From positions 1,925,693 to 1,989,692 of the forward strand of contig NZ_SDHX01000001.1 of assembly GCF_004118375.1 (NCBI RefSeq): a stretch of DNA of 64,000 nt. The letters are read 5' to 3'. Position 1 is the first letter of the stretch. The number at the start of each line of letters is the position of its first letter. The translations under genes were made by a program, and so were the position numbers. This document shows, one piece after another, positions 18,469-24,343 of this stretch. Source of the stretch: Oleiharenicola lentus (lineage in GTDB: Bacteria > Verrucomicrobiota > Verrucomicrobiia > Opitutales > Opitutaceae). The notes under the pieces are model-generated. The model was given only the letters and a program-made list of their open reading frames with translations, ran no database searches and was not told the origin of the DNA.

Positions 18469-19387
18469 TATTCTTGGCCAGACCCACATGTTTGCTGACA
18501 TAGAAACCGGAGCCCATGTCCAGTCGCTCGGCCAGCCAACCGTTGGTCACATCGGTGGTTTCCTTCAAACGCCAAGCCACCTTCACCTTCCATGGCGCCG
18601 ATTTGCGGGTGTTGGTTCTTTCCGCAGGGGGCAGAGCCTTCAGCAGCGTGTCCAGCGCGGCCTGCCAGCGGGCCTCGCGAACCTCCTGCACGCCATGGCT
18701 CTCCCACGCCCGGGATTCGGCAGCCACGGCCTGATCCTGGAGCAGTGCCTGCTTGAACTCCTTGCCTCCCAGCGCCCAGCCCCGGCTCATCGAGACATAC
18801 GCCTTGGATTTGCCGGCCGGGCCCTCTGCCAGCTGCCAAGCCAGATAGTCGGCGTAGGCCCGCCAGCCGGCCGGAGTGTCGGCCAGTTGGCCTGCCTCGG
18901 AAAGTGCGGTCTGGCACTGCAGGCATTCCGGCCGCTGTTTTGGCCGGGTCAGATGCCAGTAGGAGGAGGACCGATAGTCATGCAGCTTCGCAAGGGTCGT
19001 CAGCCCGGCCCGGACGGGATTGAGATGGATATAATGGCAAAGCAGGCCCAGCCCCTCGCCCTCCTCCACCATCAACGCCTTGTAGCGCCCTTGGAACAGG
19101 TGCCCGCGCTCGCCGCGCAGCCGGTTGAACCGGTTGGCAAAGGTGGACTGCAGCCACTGCATTCCCGCCACCAGGTTGCCCTGCGGAGTTTCCACCGCGA
19201 GATGGTAGTGATTGCCCATGATCACGTAGGCATGGAGCAGCCACCCATACCGGGCACAGGCCTCCAACACGCAGGCCTCGAACGCCTGCCGCGCACCCTC
19301 GGTCTTGAACACAAACGCCCGGTAATTTCCCCGGTTGATCACATGGTAGATCGCCCCCGGAAATTCCAACCGCAGCTTGCGCGCCAT
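18449..19387 (-). CDS. REP-associated tyrosine transposase (RAYT, Y1/HUH family)
   Basis: 312 residues. The N-terminal half is a transposase IS200-like (Y1_Tnp) domain: RLEFPGAIYHVINRGNYRAF, the HUH motif in MGNHYHLAVETPQGNL, FNRLRGERGHLFQGRYKAL, and the RAYT-typical CHYIHLNPVRAGL. The C-terminal 150 residues are helical, ending in a basic helix-turn-helix-like region (VKVAWRLKETTDVTNGWLAERL). RAYTs are single-strand nucleases thought to act on REP-type palindromes. Here the gene is framed by 27-bp inverted repeats. It appears intact. Confidence 0.88.
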   Translation of the reverse strand: MARKLRLEFPGAIYHVINRGNYRAFVFKTEGARQAFEACVLEACARYGWLLHAYVIMGNHYHLAVETPQGNLVAGMQWLQSTFANRFNRLRGERGHLFQGRYKALMVEEGEGLGLLCHYIHLNPVRAGLTTLAKLHDYRSSSYWHLTRPKQRPECLQCQTALSEAGQLADTPAGWRAYADYLAWQLAEGPAGKSKAYVSMSRGWALGGKEFKQALLQDQAVAAESRAWESHGVQEVREARWQAALDTLLKALPPAERTNTRKSAPWKVKVAWRLKETTDVTNGWLAERLDMGSGFYVSKHVGLAKNKVKGKA

Positions 19388-19422
19388 GCCATAAGTGAAT
19401 CACCCTGTTCGCTCACGTCAAG

Positions 19423-19449
19423 AGGTAAAAGGTAAAGCATGACCCCTTT
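19423..19449 (-). repeat. Right inverted repeat of RAYT element
   Basis: Perfect inverted copy of 18442-18468. It ends two bases before GGATCG at 19450, which resembles the R'' side of an integron attC site (see the distal cassette). Confidence 0.85.
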
Positions 19450-19467
19450 GGATCGTTTTTCTTCATA

Positions 19468-20016
19468 TCAATGTCCACGCTGTTGCTGCGTGATCTGACG
19501 CAGCTCGGTCAGGACTATCTGACCGTGCGAGTAGAGGTCGTAGGCGTCGGTGCCGGTCTTCTCGACCTGCGCTGCTCTGAAGGAAACGCTCTTCACTCCA
19601 TCGATGCTGACGAAGAAAAACCTGACGGTCTGACGATCAGGATAGGAAAAGTCGGTCGTGGGGGAGGCTAACGCCCGATGCTTTCGGGCGCACTCGACAA
19701 AGGCTATGGCAGCCTTCCGAACATTCTCGTGCCCGATGCCGCCCAGGATGCCGAAAGTGCCAGTGGTATAGATGCTGGCATCACCGCCTGACGAAGCCAA
19801 GACGGTGACCGTCGCTTCGTCCAGCGGCCAATCCATCACAACCGCGGCTATCTCTTCCTTCTTATCTTCCGATGCGGTCGGCGGCTTCTTCGTGAGCCAT
19901 TGCAGCCGCATTTCCTTCATCATCTCCGCAGGCGACTTGGCTGGTGCTTGGGGTTGCTGCGCAACTGCGGTGCCGATGCCAAACAGGGCGGCGAGAAATG
20001 TGCGAAGCGATTTCAT
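19468..20016 (-). CDS. Integron cassette 6: exported hypothetical protein
   Basis: 182 residues from ATG 20016, six bases after the attC5 junction (leader GGAAGA acts as ribosome binding site). It has a signal peptide (MKSLRTFLAALFGIGTAVAQ) followed by a proline/alanine linker and a small globular domain (VVMDWPLDEATVTVLASSGG, IAFVECARKH, RFFFVSIDGVKSVSFRAAQV). No family recognised. Its own attC should follow at the left, but only GGATCGTTTTTCTTCAT (19450-19466) remains, similar to the flank GGATCGGCCTTCTTCAT of attC1. The rest is missing beyond the RAYT repeat. Confidence 0.7.
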   Translation of the reverse strand: MKSLRTFLAALFGIGTAVAQQPQAPAKSPAEMMKEMRLQWLTKKPPTASEDKKEEIAAVVMDWPLDEATVTVLASSGGDASIYTTGTFGILGGIGHENVRKAAIAFVECARKHRALASPTTDFSYPDRQTVRFFFVSIDGVKSVSFRAAQVEKTGTDAYDLYSHGQIVLTELRQITQQQRGH

Positions 20017-20022
20017 TCTTCC

Positions 20023-20089
20023 GGCGATCGTCCGCAATCAGACACGGAGGGGCGAAGCCCCGGAGTTGTCTGTAGTGCTCTGGATCGGC
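20023..20089 (-). other. attC5 recombination site
   Basis: A 67-base imperfect palindrome. Minus-strand R'' GCCGATC (20089-20083) and R' GATCGCC (20029-20023) flank L-like arms CAGACAAC / GTGTCTG and a GC-rich terminal hairpin (CCGGGGC-TTC-GCCCC). The arms differ by an unpaired base, as in attC sites with extrahelical bases. Confidence 0.82.
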
Positions 20090-20093
20090 CTCT

Positions 20094-20453
20094 TCATGGG
20101 CTGAGAGTGACTTTGCGGGATTTAGCTCCTGGTCCGCCATAGCGAACCTCGGCGACACCTCTCTTCACCAGATCATGATCGCGGAGAAGGCGCTCGACTG
20201 AGGCGAAGAGGCGGTCGGCGTCGGAGCCATACATGTAATACACGTATTCGCCTTCGCCGAACTCATTCCCATCGAACTCTCCCGCGCCTGCTTCAACGAT
20301 GGCAGTCTCTAGCTCACTTTCGACGTCCATAAGACGCTGAATTTCTTCTTCTGTGCCGTTGGCGCCGGAGATGGGCACGCGAACAATCACTGCATGCTCG
20401 CTGGGCTTTGTAGGCTCTTCCTTGGATCCGAATATTCGAGAAAAGATGCTCAT
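20094..20453 (-). CDS. Integron cassette 5: hypothetical protein
   Basis: 119 residues from ATG 20453, seven bases after the attC4 junction; the leader reads GGCGGAAGAC and supplies the Shine-Dalgarno sequence. A small acidic soluble protein (VIVRVPISGANGTEEEIQRL, ELETAIVEAGAGEFDGNEFG, YYMYGSDADRLFASVERLL). The alternation suggests two alpha/beta units where aspartate and tyrosine could bind a partner. No known domain recognised. It is complete and ends 5 bp before attC5. Confidence 0.7.
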   Translation of the reverse strand: MSIFSRIFGSKEEPTKPSEHAVIVRVPISGANGTEEEIQRLMDVESELETAIVEAGAGEFDGNEFGEGEYVYYMYGSDADRLFASVERLLRDHDLVKRGVAEVRYGGPGAKSRKVTLSP

Positions 20454-20460
20454 GTCTTCC

Positions 20461-20524
20461 GCCGATCGTTTGAGGTCAGCCACGAGGGGCTTTGCCCCGA
20501 GTTGGCTGTGCCGGCTGGTTCGGC
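20461..20524 (-). other. attC4 recombination site
   Basis: 64 bases. Minus-strand R'' GCCGAAC (20524-20518), R' GATCGGC (20467-20461), arms CAGCCAAC / GTGGCTG and central hairpin CGGGGC-aaa-GCCCC. R'' is exactly complementary to the start of cassette 4 (TTCGGC at the attC3 junction) and not to its own R', as expected for an array. The last codons of cassette 4 lie inside the site. Confidence 0.85.
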
Positions 20525-21009
20525 AAGTTTTGCTGAGCGATGCTCATTCCAATCGCGCGTGCTTCAGCAAGATCATCTTTCTTGTCGAAGTAGATCGCCA
20601 TCATCACGTGACTGCGATCACCCACGGTGAAGGTGTAGAGCGCCCAGCGCTCTCCAGCTTCTTCCTTCTCGTGGAGTAAATAGGCATAACGCAGTGGCAT
20701 GGCATCCACCGATTCCCAACGCTCGACGGCATCTTTTGATGCGTCACCCTTCAACCAATCGAGCCTCTGTTTGGGAGTCTCACCATCCTTGAGGTCATAG
20801 ACCACGATCCAGCAAGTCAGACCCTTCCGCCAGAGCACCAAGTCACCTTCTTCAATACGCTTCGCAAACTCCGACGGAAGAGTGACGGACCAAGTGTCGG
20901 TCATCTGATAAACGCCTCGGACCCGGGGAAACTGGGGCGGAATCTGGGGATCGGCAGCGGACATGCTCAAGAAGCCAGCGATGAATAACAGCGAAAGCGA
21001 ATGCTTCAT
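20476..21009 (-). CDS. Integron cassette 4: exported hypothetical protein
   Basis: 177 residues from ATG 21009, four bases after the attC3 junction (leader AAAG). A signal peptide (MKHSLSLLFIAGFLSMSAA) precedes a globular region (DTWSVTLPSEFAKRIEEGDL, CWIVVYDLKDGETPKQRLDW, RWALYTFTVGDRSHVMMAIY). The C-terminal 14 residues NQPAQPTRGKAPRG are encoded by the attC4 palindrome itself, with the stop at 20476 inside it. No family recognised. Confidence 0.7.
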   Translation of the reverse strand: MKHSLSLLFIAGFLSMSAADPQIPPQFPRVRGVYQMTDTWSVTLPSEFAKRIEEGDLVLWRKGLTCWIVVYDLKDGETPKQRLDWLKGDASKDAVERWESVDAMPLRYAYLLHEKEEAGERWALYTFTVGDRSHVMMAIYFDKKDDLAEARAIGMSIAQQNLPNQPAQPTRGKAPRG

Positions 21010-21013
21010 CTTT

Positions 21014-21079
21014 GCCGAACGTTAAAGGTCAGACACGGAGGGGCGCAGCCCCGGAGTTGTCTGTGCCACTTGGTTAGGC
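21014..21079 (-). other. attC3 recombination site
   Basis: 66 bases. Minus-strand R'' GCCTAAC (21079-21073) is canonical RYYYAAC and R' is GTTCGGC (21020-21014). Arms CAGACAAC / GTGTCTG flank a hairpin CCGGGGC-tgc-GCCCC. It is the site closest to the textbook attC consensus in the array. Confidence 0.88.
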
Positions 21080-21420
21080 TCTTGGGAGCCAGTGTAGAGC
21101 TCGAGCACTGGGATACAGCGAGCGGTCTTTTGATCGAAAAAGCAAACGTCGAAGCCTGAGCCAACTTCGTTAGCGAGCGCAGTGCACAATCTCCGTCCTT
21201 CGCGATCAAATGCGGTTTCTTCTTCTGGGGTCCAGCTCACGGCTGCTGGATCACTCAGATCTAAATGCGAATCATATTCTTCGGCCCAATGCTTGAGCCG
21301 GGTCTGAAGCGCTGTGGAAAGACCAAGTGACCTTGGATCGATATTGCCGACCTTGCTGCTGCCATGGTGCCAAAGCGGCCAGCAGTGGTAGTCGGCCATG
21401 AGTTTGATGCCCGCCTTCAT
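21022..21420 (-). CDS. Integron cassette 3: hypothetical protein
   Basis: 132 residues from ATG 21420, with leader GAAGAAAG after the attC2 junction. A soluble protein with a His/Trp-rich start (YHCWPLWHHGSSKVGNID) and a helical middle (LQTRLKHWAEEYDSHLDL, RLCTALANEVGSGFDVCF). The final 20 or so residues, ending QTTPGLRPSVSDL, are encoded by attC3, so the true folded domain probably ends near residue 110. No family recognised. Confidence 0.68.
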   Translation of the reverse strand: MKAGIKLMADYHCWPLWHHGSSKVGNIDPRSLGLSTALQTRLKHWAEEYDSHLDLSDPAAVSWTPEEETAFDREGRRLCTALANEVGSGFDVCFFDQKTARCIPVLELYTGSQEPNQVAQTTPGLRPSVSDL

Positions 21421-21431
21421 GATCTTTCTTC

Positions 21432-21503
21432 GCCTAACGTCTTCAGTCAGACACGGAGGGGAGCGTCAGCTCCCCGGAGTTGTCTGTGATGAGCTGGATC
21501 GGC
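21432..21503 (-). other. attC2 recombination site
   Basis: 72 bases, the longest of the array. Minus-strand R'' GCCGATC (21503-21497), R' GTTAGGC (21438-21432, canonical GTTRRRY), arms CAGACAAC / GTGTCTG and an extended terminal hairpin CCGGGGAGCTgaCGCTCCCC. Confidence 0.86.
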
Positions 21504-21510
21504 TCTGGTT

Positions 21511-21996
21511 TCATTTGCATGCGGTGAATGCTTCGAAAAGCAGGTCGGTAGCTCGGTCTGGCTCGTGCCAACTCTCCTCCTTCAGGACAAGATCTGAATA
21601 CAACCAGCTCTTCGTCTTCAAATCGCGCTGCGACGGTGTGACCTGCAAGACACCGTCATCAACCCGAAGGCCAACGTGCTGGTAACGTGTGATCCCCTCT
21701 TTCTGGCTTCTCACTTTCAGCATCTTCTTATGTGCGTCCGGATCGATGCTGGGCTTCGGGTTGCGATCAATCTCCACAGGCGAAGTGAGAATCTGAACTA
21801 GAAAATCTTGTATCTGCTTCTTTTCCGATGCGGCAAAGATTCGGTGCGGCTCATCTTCGATATAGAGTGGACCTTGAATCCAGCAACGTGACTTCACAAT
21901 GACGACCGAGGTGCCGTCAAAATAGGCGGAGCCGGTTGGTTTTGCTTCCGTTTTGGCACCATGCTTTCGCCAAAGGCCCTGGAGCGCGGAGATCAT
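21511..21996 (-). CDS. Integron cassette 2: hypothetical protein
   Basis: 161 residues from ATG 21996, eight bases after the attC1 junction. The frame is open further upstream, but that part reads through attC1 and cassette 1 and is not coding. A soluble protein: basic N-terminus, then FDGTSVVIVKSRCWIQGPLY, EKKQIQDFLVQILTSPVEID, HVGLRVDDGVLQVTPSQRDL and a helical end. No domain recognised. It ends 7 bp before attC2. Confidence 0.68.
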   Translation of the reverse strand: MISALQGLWRKHGAKTEAKPTGSAYFDGTSVVIVKSRCWIQGPLYIEDEPHRIFAASEKKQIQDFLVQILTSPVEIDRNPKPSIDPDAHKKMLKVRSQKEGITRYQHVGLRVDDGVLQVTPSQRDLKTKSWLYSDLVLKEESWHEPDRATDLLFEAFTACK

Positions 21997-22004
21997 CTTT
22001 GTTT

Positions 22005-22070
22005 GCCGATCGTTTGAGGTCAGACACGACCGGGCGCAGCCCGGTCGTTGTCTGTGCCGACTGGATCGGC
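22005..22070 (-). other. attC1 recombination site
   Basis: 66 bases. Minus-strand R'' GCCGATC (22070-22064) and R' GATCGGC (22011-22005), arms CAGACAAC / GTGTCTG and hairpin CGACCGGGC-tgc-GCCCGGTCG, which is a perfect 9-bp stem. Confidence 0.86.
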
Positions 22071-22075
22071 CTTCT

Positions 22076-22462
22076 TCATGATCCTTCGAAATTGTCCTTC
22101 CAACTCCAATAGCCGATGGGAAGGTCGACCAGGCATGGGGAGACGTCGATTCGCTCAATGATCTTCCCTTCTTCGTCTTTCACGCGGACAGCGAGCGCAA
22201 ACTCAGTTCGGTGCTTTGCGCCGGCATGCGTGATCCAAAATCCCTCCAGAAGGTCCGCGACATTGTGGAGCGCTGTATCGACCGCATCAGCGACAACTGC
22301 ATCAAGCTCAGCCTTCGTCGCGGGTGCGGAGCTGGACGCCACTTTCTTCAGGGCTTCCGCGCGGCAGTGCATCATGAGATGGAAACCGAAATTCGACGCA
22401 GCATCTTCTGCGCGGTCAACCGGCTCTGTGCGCCAATCTTCGTAAGGAGCTGGAGTAGCCAT
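22076..22462 (-). CDS. Integron cassette 1 (attI-proximal): hypothetical protein
   Basis: 128 residues from ATG 22462, nine bases after the attI junction; leader GGAAGAATT gives a clear Shine-Dalgarno sequence. A soluble protein with a helical N-terminal half (AEDAASNFGFHLMMHCRAEA, VVADAVDTALHNVADLLEGF) and a beta-rich C-terminal half (EFALAVRVKDEEGKIIERID). As the first cassette it is presumably the most recent insertion and closest to the array promoter. No family recognised. Confidence 0.7.
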   Translation of the reverse strand: MATPAPYEDWRTEPVDRAEDAASNFGFHLMMHCRAEALKKVASSSAPATKAELDAVVADAVDTALHNVADLLEGFWITHAGAKHRTEFALAVRVKDEEGKIIERIDVSPCLVDLPIGYWSWKDNFEGS

Positions 22463-22471
22463 AATTCTTCC

Positions 22472-22505
22472 GCCGATCAGTGTTATTGGGACTCGAAAAC
22501 GAGTC
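22472..22505 (-). other. attI junction with adjacent hairpin
   Basis: The minus-strand core GATCGGC (22478-22472) marks the point where cassette 1 joins the integron platform. Eleven bases to its right is a perfect 6-bp stem-loop, GACTCG-AAAA-CGAGTC (22490-22505). attI sites are defined functionally, so the outer limits are unknown; only the junction and the hairpin are visible. Confidence 0.65.
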
Positions 22506-22534
22506 TTTGCACGCAGGTGCTCATGAGCCGGAGA

Positions 22535-22563
22535 GAATTGCCTAAATCATTCTTGGGCAATTC
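22535..22563. promoter_or_regulatory. Inverted repeat between attI and intI
   Basis: GAATTGCC (22535-22542) and GGCAATTC (22556-22563) form a perfect 8-bp inverted repeat with a 13-base AT-rich spacer, in the 178-bp region between attI and the intI start. It could be an operator controlling intI or the cassette promoter, or part of attI. It does not match the proteobacterial LexA box. Confidence 0.45.
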
Positions 22564-22656
22564 CTGATTTTGCCGCGCAAGTCATTTCCACGTTGAAAAC
22601 GCTTGGGGAAAAGACTTGGTGGGTGTCCGACAACGGGCCGATTTGTCACTATCCGC

Positions 22657-24177
22657 ATGGATCTTCAGCCCGTCAGTTTCCCCCAATGGAAAACGGAGCT
22701 CGCGCGCGCCGAGCTGAGCCCGGAACTCCGGGAGGCGTTTCGGCGGGAAATCCTGAGCTATCTGCATCACTGCAAAGTTCAGCGGTCACCGGCCTCGGCC
22801 GAATCCATGAAACGGTATCTCTCAGGGCGGGAGCGGCAGTCTCCGGGACCGGCCCATTCGACGGGCTCAGGGCAGGCCAGGGAGGCGCTGCGCTGGTTTT
22901 ACCGGGCGGCGAAAAGGGCGGCCGCCAATCGCAAGACAGAGGACGGCGGACGGATGGCGGAGGCCAGAGAACAATCACCCAAGGGCATGCGCGCTGGCCT
23001 GCCCGGCGAGGAGGGCGCGGGTGTGGTGCCACCGTCGCCGAGCCAATCGCAGGCAGGCCTTCGCGCACCAGCGTCAGAACCAGGCCGGGACGAGGGCGTC
23101 GGCCCGGCTCCCGTTTCGCCGCCGCGGCAACCCAGGCCGCAATCCTGGCGCAAAGATCATCCGCCGACCGCAGCTGACGACCTGGGGCGAACCCCGTGGG
23201 AGCGCGATCTGATCAAGGCCAGCCGGGAGCGCGGCTTTTTATGGCGGACGGAGGAGACCTACCGGGAGTGGGCGGTGCGTTTTGCGGGATTTATGGCTCC
23301 GCGCACCCCCTACGTGGCCGAGGGGAAGGATGTGGCGGAGTTTTTATCCGCCCTCGCCGTCCGGGAGCGGGCCAGCCAGGCAACACAGAAACAGGCGCTG
23401 AATGCCTTGGTTTTCTTTATGCAGGAGGGCCTGCATCGGAGTCTCGGGGAGTTTGAGTTCCAGCGGGCCAAGCGGGGGCAGAAGATACCGACCGTGCTGA
23501 GCCAGGAGGAGTGTGGGCAGCTCTTTGCCGGTCTGAGCGGCATGCCGCGGCTTATGGCGGAGGTGATGTATGGCGGCGGGTTGAGGCTGATGGAACTCTT
23601 GCGGTTGCGCATCCATCACCTCGATCTCGCCCGGGGACGCATCCAGATTTTCGCCGGGAAGGGCGACAAGGACCGGGTCACCATGCTGCCCGAAAGGCTG
23701 AAGCCGCAGATTGAACGTCATCTGGAGCGGCTGCGGCTGCTGCATGAGGAGGATCGGGCGAACAAGTTGCCTGGCGTGTGGTTGCCCGAGGGATTGGCCA
23801 GAAAATATCCGCAGGCCGGGGTGCAATGGATCTGGCAGTGGGTGTTTCCTGCGCGCCAGCCGTCGCTCGATCCGCTGAGCGGCATGACGCGCCGTCACCA
23901 TGTGACGGACAGCACTTATCAGAACGACATACGCCGGGCGGCCAGCTTGGCGGGAATCAACAAGCGCGTGACGCCTCATGTGCTGCGACACAGCTTCGCC
24001 ACTCATTTGCTGGAGCAGGGCACAGACATTCGCACGGTCCAGGAACTCATGGGACATAGCGATATCCGCACCACCCAGATTTATCTCCACTGCATGCGGA
24101 AGCCGGGGCTGGGGGTGAAGAGCCCGTTCGACCAGCTCGGACAGTGGACGCCACCGCCGGCGCCGACCGGCGGGTGA
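22657..24177 (+). CDS. intI: Integron integrase with extended N-terminus
   Basis: 506 residues from ATG 22657; an upstream in-frame start at 22603 adds 18 residues. Residues about 180-506 cover a full IntI: core-binding domain from WERDLIKASRERGFLWRTEE, catalytic R310 (GLRLMELLRL), the integron-specific insertion from residue 384 (YPQAGVQWIWQWVF then DPLSGMTRRHHV), H441 and R444 (TPHVLRHSFATHLL), H467 (LMGHSD) and nucleophile Y476 (TTQIYLH). All catalytic residues are present. Residues 1-177 are extra relative to IntI1 (337 aa): about 85 residues resemble another SAM-like core-binding domain, followed by a low-complexity linker. It excises and inserts the cassettes at attC/attI and is divergent from the array. 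Confidence 0.92.
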   Translation: MDLQPVSFPQWKTELARAELSPELREAFRREILSYLHHCKVQRSPASAESMKRYLSGRERQSPGPAHSTGSGQAREALRWFYRAAKRAAANRKTEDGGRMAEAREQSPKGMRAGLPGEEGAGVVPPSPSQSQAGLRAPASEPGRDEGVGPAPVSPPRQPRPQSWRKDHPPTAADDLGRTPWERDLIKASRERGFLWRTEETYREWAVRFAGFMAPRTPYVAEGKDVAEFLSALAVRERASQATQKQALNALVFFMQEGLHRSLGEFEFQRAKRGQKIPTVLSQEECGQLFAGLSGMPRLMAEVMYGGGLRLMELLRLRIHHLDLARGRIQIFAGKGDKDRVTMLPERLKPQIERHLERLRLLHEEDRANKLPGVWLPEGLARKYPQAGVQWIWQWVFPARQPSLDPLSGMTRRHHVTDSTYQNDIRRAASLAGINKRVTPHVLRHSFATHLLEQGTDIRTVQELMGHSDIRTTQIYLHCMRKPGLGVKSPFDQLGQWTPPPAPTGG

Positions 24178-24343
24178 GTTGTTGCAGGCACCGATACTGG
24201 ATCATGCAGTAACGTGGTCGGTTAAGAGCAAAACTGCTCGAACTGAATCGGGTGGAGGGTTGGCGCTGGCGCCGAACTCGGCCACGCTCTCAAACAAGGT
24301 CGCCTCAAGCAGCGACCCACCATTCGAACTGCATGAGTCCGGT

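Larger units (their letters stand above)
18442..19449 (-). mobile_element. RAYT element bounded by perfect 27-bp inverted repeats
   Basis: A 1008-bp unit contains one Y1/HUH transposase gene and ends on both sides in the same 27-bp sequence in inverted orientation (18442-18468 and 19423-19449). It lies immediately after the secretin operon and immediately before the distal end of the integron array. The left repeat covers the last codons and stop of the transposase gene. No target-site duplication is obvious. Confidence 0.75.
19451..24177. mobile_element. Chromosomal integron: intI, attI and six-cassette array
   Basis: A tyrosine recombinase of the IntI type (22657-24177, +) lies divergently from six minus-strand ORFs of 119-182 codons with almost no spacers. 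Between consecutive ORFs are 64-72-base imperfect palindromes with attC layout. On the minus strand the junctions read attI GATCGGC, attC1 GATCGGC, attC2 GTTAGGC, attC3 GTTCGGC, attC4 GATCGGC and attC5 GATCGCC. The R'' boxes of attC1-5 (GCCGATC, GCCGATC, GCCTAAC, GCCGAAC, GCCGATC) are each complementary to the start of their own cassette. This is the signature of cassettes that moved as circles. The array looks AT-richer than the flanks, is oriented classically away from intI, and is cut distally by a RAYT element. Confidence 0.88.

Noticed and set aside
20023-22070. Regularly recurring palindromes of about 66 bp as a possible CRISPR array
   Set aside because: Spacing is about 400-570 bp and each interval is filled by one ORF. 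The repeats have attC architecture and stand next to an IntI gene; there are no cas genes.
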